NCBI RefSeq assembly: GCF_022539255.1 | Contig: NZ_JAKZBV010000001.1 | Span: 4,400,285 to 4,464,284 of the forward strand | Length of the DNA stretch: 64,000 nucleotides | From: Sinomonas terrae | Lineage (GTDB): Bacteria > Actinomycetota > Actinomycetes > Actinomycetales > Micrococcaceae | Reading direction: 5' to 3' | Shown: positions 42,648-50,905 of the stretch, piece after piece | Numbering within the stretch: the stretch's first letter is position 1 | Layout of the letters: each line of letters begins with the position of its first letter | Translations under genes and position numbers: made by a program | The notes under the pieces: model-generated | The model's input: only the letters and a program-made list of their open reading frames with translations | Database searches by the model: none | What the model was told of the DNA's origin: nothing

Positions 42648-43054
42648 TCCTCCCGCTGGCCGCGCAGCCTCTCCATGTCGCGGCGGTCCTTCTTGGTGGG
42701 GCGCCCGGCGCCCCTGTCCCGCTGGGGAAGGCCCAAGAACGGCGCGGGCGGCCGCTCTGGCGTGTGATCGGTGTAGCAGCGGGAGGCAGCCTCTGCCCCG
42801 ACGCGCTTGGCGATCAGGACGTGTACCTCGAGGATGCGCTCGAATCCGGGCTGCCGGACGCGGATCGTGTCCCCGGGGACGACGGTCTGGGAGGCCTTGA
42901 CCGGGTTCCCGTTGAGCCTCACGTGACCTGCCCGGCACGCCGCCGTGGCGGCGGATCGCGTCTTGTACGCGCGCACGGCCCACAGCCAGGAGTCGATGCG
43001 GACGGCTGCCGCGGGCGAGGAACCAGAGGAAGCAGGAGCGTGCGAAAAGGCCAT
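42644..43054 (-). CDS. S4-domain RNA-binding protein (HSP15-like)
   Basis: 136 aa. S4 domain IDSWLWAVRAYKTRSAATAACRAGHVRLNG (about residues 20-49) followed by GDTIRVRQPGFERILEV and a basic tail with GRPTKKDRRDMERLRGQ. HSP15 relatives bind stalled 50S-nascent-chain complexes; whether this one does is inference. Confidence 0.82.
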   Translation of the reverse strand: MAFSHAPASSGSSPAAAVRIDSWLWAVRAYKTRSAATAACRAGHVRLNGNPVKASQTVVPGDTIRVRQPGFERILEVHVLIAKRVGAEAASRCYTDHTPERPPAPFLGLPQRDRGAGRPTKKDRRDMERLRGQRED

Positions 43055-43115
43055 GGTGCGCAGCAGTCTAGCGGCGTATCGTCAGCTCATGGGGGGACGA
43101 CCTTGAGGAGCTGAT

Positions 43116-43259
43116 ATGCCGGACAAGCAGCCACATCAGAGCGAACACAAGAAGCCGTCGAAGTCCATCAAGGAGCAGCGTGCAGTCAAGAAGGCTAAAC
43201 GCCAAGTAGCTCTCGACTCCGACGCCGTCGCGCATCTGCGCAAACCGCGGACCCGCTAA
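43116..43259 (+). CDS. Small basic protein, conserved in relatives
   Basis: 47 aa: starts MPDKQPHQSEHKK, then KSIKEQRAVKKAKRQVA, and ends HLRKPRTR. About one third of the residues are Lys/Arg. GAGGAG sits 6 bp upstream of the ATG and a textbook terminator follows 5 bp after the stop, so it is a real gene. The basic charge suggests nucleic-acid or ribosome binding, but no function is known to me. Confidence 0.75.
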   Translation: MPDKQPHQSEHKKPSKSIKEQRAVKKAKRQVALDSDAVAHLRKPRTR

Positions 43260-43263
43260 CCGA

Positions 43264-43301
43264 CCCGCCCTCCGGCCTCAGCCCGGAGGGCGGGCCTTTT
43301 T
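43264..43301 (+). terminator. Intrinsic terminator
   Basis: CCCGCCCTCCGG pairs perfectly with CCGGAGGGCGGG (12 bp) around a 7-nt loop and is followed by TTTTTCTT on the plus strand. It ends the small basic-protein transcript and shields the convergent gene. Confidence 0.9.
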
Positions 43302-43322
43302 CTTGTATGCCTTTCGGGGTAT

Positions 43323-44717
43323 CTAGGCCCGGCGGATCTGGAGGCCGGCGCGGGCCATCGCGTCCGCGTACGCCTTGCCCATCTCGATGAGCCACTCCGT
43401 CTGGCGCTCCTTCGACCCGGCGAAGGCCCGGCCGTGGAGCGAACGCGCCTTGTAGACCTTGAGCCCACGGCGCCAGATGAGCGGATTGCTCGTCTTGAGG
43501 AGCATCTGCGCGAGGCGGTTCGCCTCGGGGCCGTGCGCCACGATCGCCGACGCGCGGGGCAGCAGCTTGAGCAGCGCGAGAAGCGGCTTGAGCCCGGCTT
43601 GGACCTGATCCGGCGTCAGCTTTCCGTTCGCCTCGCCCGGGGTGAACCAGGGGTGCGTGTTCCACGGCATGATCCACTCAGGACGGAGGCCGAGCTGGTA
43701 TTGCAGCCCTAGGAGCCGGGTCGCCGCGGCGTCGTCCCCCGCCCACACGAAGCCTTGGGGGCTGGCCTCGCCCGTGTTCGAGAAGAGGCTCAGGATCTGG
43801 CACTCCTCGACCGAATGCATCGGGTCGACATAGGGGACCTCAAAGCCCGGACGGAGCTTCCGCAGAAACTCGACGTGCTCCGTCACGGGCGCGATCGCGG
43901 GCGCCCAGAGCGGGTCGGTCACCTCGAGGACGTCACGGACGACGGCGATCTGCGGCTCGGGTGCGTCCGTCGCCTCTGCCTGCGCCGATGCCTGTGCCCC
44001 TGCCTCTGCGAGGCCTTCCGCGGCATCGGGCTGAGCGACCTCCTCGCCCTCGGGCTCAGCGACGTTCTTGGCCTCGGCGAGCTTCTTGGCCTCCTCGAGA
44101 CGGTCGGTGGCGGCCCGAGCGAGCTCGTCTGCCTCGGTCGAGCGGGCGAGCGCGAGCTGGGCGGCCTCTTCTGCCGCGGAAGCCTCTGCAGCTGCCGCCT
44201 TCGCCGCCGCTGCCTTTGCGACCGCCTCGGAGACGGCGCGCCTGGCGGCGCTCCCCGCTGAATCAGCGGCGACCCGAGCTCGTGCCGCCGCTTCAGAGAG
44301 AGCGGCGATCGTTGGGTCGACCTGAGGACGGGCAGCCGGGGGTGCCGGGTTCTCAGGAACTGCGTCCTGAGAGGCGACTACGTCAACGGCGCGGGCAGAA
44401 GCAACAACCGGGGCAGAAGCAATAGGGGCGGAAGCCACCGCGGGGGACAACTTGGGCTCAGCGGCCGACGCCCTCGAGGTCGACATCTTGGTCGCCGGGG
44501 ACTTCCGTGATGCAGGCTTGCGGCTCGCTGTGACGGAAGGCGAGTCATCGTCGTCGTCCTCGTCAAAGAGGTTGGCGAACAGGTCGTCGAACTCATCCTC
44601 GTCGTCGTAGGCAGGCTCGGGACTCTGGCCGAAGCCCTCTTCGTACTTGGCGTCGAGTTCGGACCGGTAGTCCTCGTCGTAGTCGTCGTAGGCGAAGCGC
44701 GAGGCCAAGACTGTCAT
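43323..44717 (-). CDS. Uracil-DNA-glycosylase-like domain with long acidic/Ala-rich N-terminus
   Basis: 464 aa. Residues 1-60 are very acidic (YDDYDEDY; DEDEFDDLF; FDEDDDDDS). About 60-250 is Ser/Pro- then Ala/Glu-rich with strong coiled-coil character. From about 260 a UDG-superfamily-like domain follows (EFLRKLRPGFEVPYVDP, IMPWNTHPWFTPGEA, then SAIVAHGPEANRLA). The glycosylase water-activating motif is not a classical one, so activity is uncertain. The frame upstream of ATG 44717 reads sensibly (DGRADLEEILQQ) but holds no start codon. Confidence 0.65.
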   Translation of the reverse strand: MTVLASRFAYDDYDEDYRSELDAKYEEGFGQSPEPAYDDEDEFDDLFANLFDEDDDDDSPSVTASRKPASRKSPATKMSTSRASAAEPKLSPAVASAPIASAPVVASARAVDVVASQDAVPENPAPPAARPQVDPTIAALSEAAARARVAADSAGSAARRAVSEAVAKAAAAKAAAAEASAAEEAAQLALARSTEADELARAATDRLEEAKKLAEAKNVAEPEGEEVAQPDAAEGLAEAGAQASAQAEATDAPEPQIAVVRDVLEVTDPLWAPAIAPVTEHVEFLRKLRPGFEVPYVDPMHSVEECQILSLFSNTGEASPQGFVWAGDDAAATRLLGLQYQLGLRPEWIMPWNTHPWFTPGEANGKLTPDQVQAGLKPLLALLKLLPRASAIVAHGPEANRLAQMLLKTSNPLIWRRGLKVYKARSLHGRAFAGSKERQTEWLIEMGKAYADAMARAGLQIRRA

Positions 44718-45022
44718 CTGCTGCAGGATCTCCTCGAGGTCAGCGCGGCCGTCCGACGGCGCGCCAGAAGGCGTCCGACTCGGACGGGAGAGGGGGATGG
44801 GCCGGCCGTTGGGGGCGGTCGGGCTTTAAGAGCTTAGCAAGCCCAAGTTCGCCTCCGGTTCGCCCAAGATTCAGCTCGGCCTCCGTGTCTCAGGAACTCG
44901 CAGTCTCTCAGGGAATTTTCGGGCAGACTTGATGTTGCACACAGTGCGGGGGAAGTAGCCCCCACCGTCGCCCAGTGAGGGCGGACCTGCCCAATTCGCG
45001 CCCGACCTCCCCAGGAGAAGCC
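44718..45022. other. Divergent intergenic region, no gene seen
   Basis: 305 bp between the UDG-like gene and the MFS gene. The only structure noted is a short GC hairpin (GGGGG / CCCCC) near 44948-44963. No firm promoter hexamers are visible. Confidence 0.5.
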
Positions 45023-46480
45023 GTGACGCCCGCGTCCAACCATCAGATCTCCCGCGAGAACCGTCTCGTGATCACCGCGCTCGTGACGGCTACCTTCGTT
45101 GTGATCCTCAACGAGACGATCATGAATGTGGCTCTGCCACGCCTCATGGCCGAGCTGCACATCGACGCACCGACCGTGCAGTGGCTCGCAACGGCCTTCA
45201 TGCTGACCATGTCGGTCGTCATCCCCACCACGGGCTTCCTCCTTCAGCGGCTCACGCGCAGGAGCGTCTTCATCCTCGCGATGGGCTTCTTCAGTGCGGG
45301 AACGCTTCTCGCTGCCCTCGCGCCCGGCTTTCCGATCCTGCTCCTCGCCCGCGTCGTCCAGGCGTGCGGTACCGCCGTCATGCTGCCGCTGCTCATGACG
45401 AGCGTCCTCTCTCTCGTTCCGGTTGCGCGCCGCGGCCAGGTCATGGGCACGGTGAGCATCGTGATCTCGGTCGCGCCCGCGATCGGGCCGACGATCTCAG
45501 GCCTCATCCTGCAGTTCCTCTCGTGGCGCTTCATGTTCCTCACCGTCTTGCCGATCGCCCTCGCGGCGCTGTTCTTTGGGGCCCGGCATCTGGGTGGCAC
45601 AGCGGAGAATGAGCGTCCGCGGCTCGACGCCCTCTCCGTGGTGCTCACGGTGCCGGCGTTCGGCGGCCTCGTCTACGGCCTGAGCCAGCTCGGCGGGGAG
45701 GGGACCGGCCTCGGCCCCGCAGTGCCGCTCGCCGTCGGCCTCGTGTGCCTCGCGCTCTTCGTGCTCCGGCAGCTCCGGCTCCAGCGCTCCGGCTCGCCCC
45801 TGCTCGACCTCCGTGCGTTCCTGCACCCGATGTTCACCGTAGCCACGGCTCTGCTTGTGGTCGGCATGATCGCCCTGTTCGGCGTGGTGATCCTCCTGCC
45901 GATCTACCTGCAGGAGGTCCGCGGCCTCGACACGCTCTCGACCGGCCTCCTGCTCCTCCCCGGTGGCCTCGTCATGGGACTCCTCGCGCCGTTCGTCGGC
46001 AAATGGTTCGACCGCGTCGGGCCGCTTCCGCTGACACTCGCGGGAACCGCGCTCATGACGGCGGTCCTCTTCGTCTTCGCGTTCCTCACCGCCGGGACTC
46101 CGATCTGGGCTGTCCTCGCGCTCCACGTCGGGCTGTCACTCGGCTTGGCCCTCCTGTTCACCCCGGCCTTCACGAGCGGTTTGAACCCACTCCCGCCGCA
46201 CCTCTACAGCCACGGCTCGGCGATCCTCAGCACGCTTCAGCAGGTTGCAGGCGCGGCAGGGACAGCGCTGCTCGTCGGCGTCATGGCATCGCAGGCGCAG
46301 GCAGCGGTGACATCAGGAGCGGCAGCGAATCCGATCGACGCCCAGATGGCAGGATTCCGCGCGGCGTTCCTGGTTGCGGCCATCGTGGCCATCGCGTCGA
46401 TCGTCCTCGCCGCCTTCCTGCGGAACCGTCCGGCGGCCGAGACGACCGAGGGAGCCGAGGCGCGCGAGGCCGTCCACTGA
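45023..46480 (+). CDS. MFS exporter, DHA2 family
   Basis: 485 aa from GTG 45023 (AGGAG upstream). Fourteen hydrophobic segments; helix-1 motif LNETIMNVALPRLM and helix-4/5 motif LLLARVVQACGTAVMLPLL are those of EmrB/QacA-type exporters. Expected to expel drugs or toxic metabolites with proton exchange. No regulator is adjacent. A long palindromic element lies directly after its stop. Confidence 0.87.
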   Translation: MTPASNHQISRENRLVITALVTATFVVILNETIMNVALPRLMAELHIDAPTVQWLATAFMLTMSVVIPTTGFLLQRLTRRSVFILAMGFFSAGTLLAALAPGFPILLLARVVQACGTAVMLPLLMTSVLSLVPVARRGQVMGTVSIVISVAPAIGPTISGLILQFLSWRFMFLTVLPIALAALFFGARHLGGTAENERPRLDALSVVLTVPAFGGLVYGLSQLGGEGTGLGPAVPLAVGLVCLALFVLRQLRLQRSGSPLLDLRAFLHPMFTVATALLVVGMIALFGVVILLPIYLQEVRGLDTLSTGLLLLPGGLVMGLLAPFVGKWFDRVGPLPLTLAGTALMTAVLFVFAFLTAGTPIWAVLALHVGLSLGLALLFTPAFTSGLNPLPPHLYSHGSAILSTLQQVAGAAGTALLVGVMASQAQAAVTSGAAANPIDAQMAGFRAAFLVAAIVAIASIVLAAFLRNRPAAETTEGAEAREAVH

Positions 46481-46481
46481 C

Positions 46482-46554
46482 CTCCGCCGCCGGTTGCGCC
46501 GTCACCTCCGCAGGGTGCGCACCCAGCAGAGGTGACGGCGCAACCTAGGCGGAG
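46482..46554. terminator. Long palindromic element, probable bidirectional terminator
   Basis: GGTTGCGCCGTCACCTC (46492-46508) pairs perfectly with 46529-46545 (17 bp). Outer CTCCGCC/GGCGGAG arms extend the stem, and the loop itself contains the self-complementary GGGTGCGCACCC. The element fills the gap between the convergent MFS and SDR genes; its right edge includes the SDR stop. There is no T-tract. Confidence 0.75.
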
Positions 46555-47339
46555 AAGCCGCCGTCGGCCTTCACAAGCTGCCCATTGATCCATCCCCCGG
46601 CCTCGCTCACGAGAAAAGCCACGACGGCGGCCACGTCCTCGGGCTTCCCGAGCCGGCCACCCGGCTGGCGCGCGGTCAGGGCCGCACGCGTGGTGTCGTC
46701 CATCCAGCCCGTGTCGATCGGCCCAGGATTGAGGACGTTCGCGCTGATCCCCAAGTGCCCGAATTCTCGGGCTGCCGCAAGAATCATGCGGTCCAGCGCG
46801 CCCTTGCTCGCGCCGTACGGCAGGTTGTGGACAGTGTGGTCGCTGGTGAGAGCGACGATGCGCCCGAGCCCGTGAAGGCTCTCGGGAAACTGCTCGGCGA
46901 AGGCCTTCACGAGCAACCACGAGGCGCGAGCGTTCACGGCGAAGTGGAGATCGAACGAATCGAGACTCGTGTCGAGGATCGAGGAGTCCACCGATTCCGC
47001 GTGGCTCAGAATGAGCGCACGCACCGGTGACCGCTGCCCAGCCGACGCAAGAAGCCGAGCCGGCACCTCGGGGTCCGCAAGGTCCGCCTCGAAGACCTCG
47101 ACCATGGCGCCATGCCCGCGGACTTCGGCGGCGATCGCCTCCGCCTCGTGCCCCGCCGGTGCGCCGTGGAGGCGCGCGTCGTAGGCCGACCAGTGCGACA
47201 AGGCCAGATCCCATCCCTGCGACGCAAGTTCGCGGGCGATGGCCGCCCCGATCCCTGGCCGCCGCCCGACGCCAGTCACGAGGGCAAGCGGGCGCTTCTG
47301 GGAGACGGACGACGACGAAGCTTGGCTTGTGGCGATCAC
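46545..47339 (-). CDS. Short-chain dehydrogenase/reductase
   Basis: 264 aa from GTG 47339. Cofactor motif VTGVGRRPGIGAAIAREL, catalytic YGASKGALDRM and the family C-terminus NVLNPGPIDTGWMDD, then GWINGQLVKADGGFSA. It resembles FabG-like 3-oxoacyl reductases and resistance-associated SDRs. Substrate unknown. Next to, but convergent with, the MFS exporter. Confidence 0.85.
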   Translation of the reverse strand: MIATSQASSSSVSQKRPLALVTGVGRRPGIGAAIARELASQGWDLALSHWSAYDARLHGAPAGHEAEAIAAEVRGHGAMVEVFEADLADPEVPARLLASAGQRSPVRALILSHAESVDSSILDTSLDSFDLHFAVNARASWLLVKAFAEQFPESLHGLGRIVALTSDHTVHNLPYGASKGALDRMILAAAREFGHLGISANVLNPGPIDTGWMDDTTRAALTARQPGGRLGKPEDVAAVVAFLVSEAGGWINGQLVKADGGFSA

Positions 47340-47416
47340 GCTCGCCAGCGTAGTCGGCGCCCCCGCGGGCTCAGTGGTCCACACCGACGCGGATTGCGCA
47401 TCCGGGGCGAGTTCGG

Positions 47417-48025
47417 TCAGAGGTCGACGGCGGTACGGTCGATCCTTCGGTGGTAGCGCATGCCCGCAGCTCCGCCGAGGATGGCGCCGATGAGGGTGAT
47501 GAGCGCTCCCACGATCAGGACGATGATTCCGCCAGTGGTCAGAGTGCCCTCGTCGACGGGGATTCGGGGGAAGCTGTTGAGGTTCGAGAGGACATTGAAG
47601 CGGGCACCGGCCGCCACCACCACGAGCGCGACGACGATCGCGATGACCACGGCCCACAGCCACACGGCGATACCCTGCCTCACGCCGTCGAAGCGCGCCA
47701 TTCTGCCCGCGACGTAGCCCCCGCAGTAGTAGGAGACGAACAGGATCACCGCCACGGCCACGGCCCCGATGATGCCGACGGTCGGCGCCGCCTGCCCTGC
47801 GAGCTTCGTCGGATCCGTCTGCGTCCCGATGCCGATGCCCGCGCCCGCGGCGGTGAGGACGGCGGTCAGCAGGACTGACATGCCCGTAGCGCACAGCCAG
47901 CCGAAGAAGGCGGATCCGGTCTTCACACCTCCGAAGCGCCGTCTCTGCTCTGCGACGATCGCCTCCTCGTCAACGTCCCAGCCCTGTTCGTTTTCGCCGT
48001 CCGGCTTGCGGTGTTCAGGGCTCAT
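47417..48025 (-). CDS. Four-helix membrane protein of unknown function
   Basis: 202 aa from ATG 48025 (CAGGA upstream). A charged cytoplasmic N-terminus (DEEAIVAEQRRRFGGVKTG) precedes about four transmembrane helices: FFGWLCATGMSVLLTAVL, VGIIGAVAVAVILFVSYYCGG, LWAVVIAIVVALVVVAAG and GGIIVLIVGALITLIGAILGG. The pair YYCGGYVAGRMARFDG is the best-conserved-looking loop. The layout recalls TIGR04086-type proteins, but the assignment is weak. Confidence 0.65.
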   Translation of the reverse strand: MSPEHRKPDGENEQGWDVDEEAIVAEQRRRFGGVKTGSAFFGWLCATGMSVLLTAVLTAAGAGIGIGTQTDPTKLAGQAAPTVGIIGAVAVAVILFVSYYCGGYVAGRMARFDGVRQGIAVWLWAVVIAIVVALVVVAAGARFNVLSNLNSFPRIPVDEGTLTTGGIIVLIVGALITLIGAILGGAAGMRYHRRIDRTAVDL

Positions 48026-48175
48026 CGGTCCTGCCTTCCTGTGATGGCTGATACCTGATGCAGCGGGTCCGCTGCGATTTGCCTTTCCAAAACTACGAAT
48101 CTGTTTCCCGGGTTCGGGCTCGCCCAACCTACATAGGAGGCTCGCAAGAGTCCACAGGATGTGGGTTTTCTGCGG

Positions 48176-48325
48176 CAAATTATCCACAGGCTGTGGAGGG
48201 GAAGAAGCGGAGGATCAGGCCCTGGGCGCTTCCTAACCGGTAGCAGCAGGCCAAGAAGCGGGGGAGAGACTAAGAATGACATGCCTGTAAGTTATCCACC
48301 CATGTGGAGAACTCTGTGGAGAACC
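48176..48325. repeat. DnaA-box-rich element, copy I
   Basis: Part A: TTATCCACA at 48180-48188 followed by an inverted half box (TGTGGA at 48192). Part B: CTGTAAGTTATCCAC at 48285-48299, then TGTGGAGAA twice. Part B is homologous to copies II and III. It lies in the 335-bp gap 48026-48360 between a membrane protein and the GNAT gene; the rest of that gap shows no gene. Confidence 0.7.
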
Positions 48326-48360
48326 AAGGCCGTCCATCCACAGTGAAGTTCACTTCCCCC

Positions 48361-48675
48361 TCAGTCCTCGGGCTCCACGAAGCCGTCGACGACGAGGTCG
48401 CGATACTCGGCGTGGCGGCGCAAGAAAGCACGGACGTACGGGCAGTAGGGCCGAATCCGAGCGCCCTTCGAACGGACATCGTCGAGGGCGAACTTCACGA
48501 GCCGGCTCGCGAGCCCCAGACCGGAGTAGCCTTCGTCAACCTCGGTGTGGTCGAACGCGTACACCGCGCCGTCGTCCTGGACCCGATAGAGCTCCATGCC
48601 GATGCGCTTGTCCCCATCGCGAAGCTCGTAGCGGTGCCGCTCGGGCACGTGCACAATGTCGATCCGGTCGGTCAT
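48361..48675 (-). CDS. GNAT-type N-acetyltransferase (GTLP/NATD1-like)
   Basis: 104 aa. A compact GNAT of the short YidJ/NATD1 class: RYELRDGDKRIGMELYRVQDDG, the acetyl-CoA loop EVDEGYSGLGLASRLVKFAL, and RIRPYCPYVRAFLRRHAEYRDLV. The substrate is unknown. Its ATG overlaps the pirin stop (ATGA), making a two-gene operon. Confidence 0.83.
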   Translation of the reverse strand: MTDRIDIVHVPERHRYELRDGDKRIGMELYRVQDDGAVYAFDHTEVDEGYSGLGLASRLVKFALDDVRSKGARIRPYCPYVRAFLRRHAEYRDLVVDGFVEPED

Positions 48676-49727
48676 CCATGGTTCCTTTCTCGCGAGCCTC
48701 CACGCGGGCGGAGGCGGACGTGGGGGAGCGCGGGAGCGGGAAGGGCCGCCTCGCCATGGGTGAGTTCGACGACGGGGCCGAACCGTGCGCCGTCGTGCGC
48801 CATGCTCTCTTCCTCGCCGCTCGCCGCCTCGGCCCCGATCTCGCGCTGCCATGCGGCGCGGTAGCCAACGATCTCGTCATGGTCGCGGCCCACGAAGTTC
48901 CACCACATCGTGATCTCCTCCTCGAACGGGCGCCCCCCGAGGAGGAGAAGACGGAGCTGCGCGTCGCCGTCGTTGGCGAGCCGGAGAGCCGACCGGCCTG
49001 GGGCAAGGTAGGCCAGAACGCTCTGGGGCACCTCGGTCCCCTCAATGGCCGCGTCGCCGTTGTCGGCGAGTATGCCGTGTTCGAAGGTCGCGTCGACTTC
49101 GAGCACGACGGCGGCGTGCGGCCCGAGCGTCAGCTCCGCGCCGAGGAGGGGCGAGTAGGTCTGCACGGGGGACACATCTCCGAGCAGGGATCCTAGGAAC
49201 ACGCGGGCCTCGCCCACGGGTTCCCCGCTCACGCCCGCCAGCGCGACGGGTTGCGGCACGTAGCGCTCGAACCCCGGGTCGGCGTGACGGAATGCGTCTG
49301 GCAGGGCCGTCCAGAGCTGTGCTCCGTGCAGGACGGTGGTGCCCGGGGTCGAGTACTCGGAGTGGTTGATGCCGCTGCCTGCAGTCATCAGATTGAGCTC
49401 CCCGGGCCGGACGAGCGCTTGGTGGCCCGCACTGTCCCGGTGCTCGATCTCGCCCGTGAACAGCCAACTCACGGTCTGAAGCCCCGTATGGGGATGGGGC
49501 GGGACGCGCATGCCTCCCGTGAGCGAGACATCGTCTGGGCCGTAATGGTCCAGGAAGCACCATGCGCCGATGAGACTTCGCTCCTTGGAAGGCAGGGTGC
49601 GCCGTACGGGCATGGCGCGGAGGCCGCCGAGGGGAACGTCACGGGGAACGATCAGCTCGACTCCGGCCACATCGCCGTCGTCCGCCCCGCAGCGTGTTTC
49701 CTGCGGCTCGAGTTCGAGATTGCTCAT
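48672..49727 (-). CDS. Pirin family protein
   Basis: 351 aa from ATG 49727 (GGAGG upstream). The cupin metal site is in MRVPPHPHTGLQTVSWLFTG and the second conserved part in GELNLMTAGSGINHSE. The C-terminal pirin domain has GRPFEEEITMWWNFVGRDHDEI. Pirins are iron-binding cupins, some with quercetinase activity. Coupled to the GNAT gene. Confidence 0.87.
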   Translation of the reverse strand: MSNLELEPQETRCGADDGDVAGVELIVPRDVPLGGLRAMPVRRTLPSKERSLIGAWCFLDHYGPDDVSLTGGMRVPPHPHTGLQTVSWLFTGEIEHRDSAGHQALVRPGELNLMTAGSGINHSEYSTPGTTVLHGAQLWTALPDAFRHADPGFERYVPQPVALAGVSGEPVGEARVFLGSLLGDVSPVQTYSPLLGAELTLGPHAAVVLEVDATFEHGILADNGDAAIEGTEVPQSVLAYLAPGRSALRLANDGDAQLRLLLLGGRPFEEEITMWWNFVGRDHDEIVGYRAAWQREIGAEAASGEEESMAHDGARFGPVVELTHGEAALPAPALPHVRLRPRGGSRERNHG

Positions 49728-49798
49728 GGCTGCCCTCCTCCGCCTGAGCCTAATCCGTAGATGGCCCGGGTTGTGCACTTTCCAACAGGGCGTATCCC

Positions 49799-49940
49799 CA
49801 AAGTTATCCACAGGTGTGGATTCCCGGGTCGCGGTGGTGGCATCAGATGCCCGTTTCGCCCTGCACAGGGGGAAGAGGCGGAAGAACTACAGCTCTGTAA
49901 GTTACCCACACTGTGGACAACCCATGTGGACAAGAGCGCG
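49799..49940. repeat. DnaA-box-rich element, copy II
   Basis: Part A: TTATCCACA 49804-49812 with inverted TGTGGATTC at 49815. Part B: AACTACAGCTCTGTAAGTT, then TTACCCACA 49902-49910 and two perfect inverted TTGTCCACA boxes (49912-49920 and 49925-49933). It fills the divergent gap 49728-50048 between the pirin and ArsR genes. It is the best of the three copies. Confidence 0.75.
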
Positions 49941-49993
49941 GATGAGCCCCTTGACCCCAGCGCCGCCACGATCTAGGCTCAGTCTATTCAACC

Positions 49994-50005
49994 TATCAGT
50001 TGATA
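49994..50005. promoter_or_regulatory. Candidate ArsR operator
   Basis: TATCAGTTGATA, two 5-bp arms around GT, 44 bp before the ArsR GTG. It resembles the AT-rich dyads used by SdpR/ArsR-type regulators next to AHSA1 genes. Confidence 0.45.
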
Positions 50006-50048
50006 AAGAAGATGGTTGGTTATCGTTGGTCCTTTCGAAAGGCGCGCT

Positions 50049-50438
50049 GTGGAGACTGCAACCGCTGACCCCGGAACGGCCGAGGAAGGCGGGCTCAACC
50101 GTGCCTTCGCCGCCCTCTCGGATCCCTTGCGCCGGCGCCTTGTGGCACGTCTGGCGCAAGGAGATGCCACGGTGAACGAGCTTGCCGAGCCATTCGCCGT
50201 CACCCTGCAGGCCGTCTCGAAGCACCTCAAGGTGCTGGAGGAGGCCGGCCTCATCACACGCAGCCGCGACGCCCAACGCCGCCCCTGCCATCTGGACGCC
50301 GCCGCGCTCGGCCGCCTCACGGCCTGGCTGGACGGCTACCGCCAAGCAGTCGAGGAACGCTATGAACGCCTCGACGCCCTTCTCGCATCGGAGGAACACC
50401 ATCATGACCACGACCAAGACCACCCAGGTCAGCGCTGA
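50049..50438 (+). CDS. ArsR-family transcriptional regulator
   Basis: 129 aa from GTG 50049 (AAAGG 7 bp upstream). Winged HTH: AFAALSDPLRRRLVARLAQGDATVNELAEPF, then LQAVSKHLKVLEEAGLITR. There is no cysteine metal site, so it is the SdpR-like non-metal class. The C-terminus is His-rich (EEHHHDHDQDH). It overlaps the AHSA1 gene by 35 bp, the usual ArsR-AHSA1 pair. Confidence 0.87.
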   Translation: METATADPGTAEEGGLNRAFAALSDPLRRRLVARLAQGDATVNELAEPFAVTLQAVSKHLKVLEEAGLITRSRDAQRRPCHLDAAALGRLTAWLDGYRQAVEERYERLDALLASEEHHHDHDQDHPGQR

Positions 50439-50889
50439 GCCCGGACTCCCATTCGTCGACGTCGTTCGTGAGTTCAACGCCCCCGCAGAGCGCGTCTACC
50501 GGGCGCACGTGGATCCCGAACTGTTCAGCCAGTGGATCGGGCCCCGCAGGTACGCCACGACGATCGACCGCTTCGACGCTCGGAGCGGAGGTTCCTACCG
50601 CTTCGTCCAGTCCGGCGAGGACGGACTCACCTTCGCCTTCCACGGGTCCTTCCATGAACTCACAGAGCCGCGCCGGATGGTGCAGACGTTCGAGTTCGAA
50701 GGTGCGCCAGGGCACGTCTCGCTTGACGCGGCCGAGATCGAAGCGCTCGAGGACGGGCGTTGCCGGCTGACAGTGCATTCGACGTTCCAGTCGGTCGCCG
50801 CACGCGACGCGATGCTCGAGGCCGGCATGACGGACGGAATGAACGAGGGTTACGAGCGCCTCGACGAACTGCTGGAGCGCGAGGCCTGA
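50404..50889 (+). CDS. SRPBCC/AHSA1-family protein
   Basis: 161 aa from ATG 50404 (GGAGGAA upstream, inside arsR). FVDVVREFNAPAERVYRAHVDPELFSQW, then GGSYRFVQ and EPRRMVQTFEFEGAPG are AHSA1/START features. Translated from the same message as the ArsR gene; probably binds a small hydrophobic ligand. Confidence 0.85.
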   Translation: MTTTKTTQVSAEPGLPFVDVVREFNAPAERVYRAHVDPELFSQWIGPRRYATTIDRFDARSGGSYRFVQSGEDGLTFAFHGSFHELTEPRRMVQTFEFEGAPGHVSLDAAEIEALEDGRCRLTVHSTFQSVAARDAMLEAGMTDGMNEGYERLDELLEREA

Positions 50890-50905
50890 GCCCGCTCCCG
50901 GCTGC

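Noticed and set aside
44948..44963. Terminator or attenuator before the MFS gene
   Set aside because: A 5-bp GC stem without T-tract is too weak to call.
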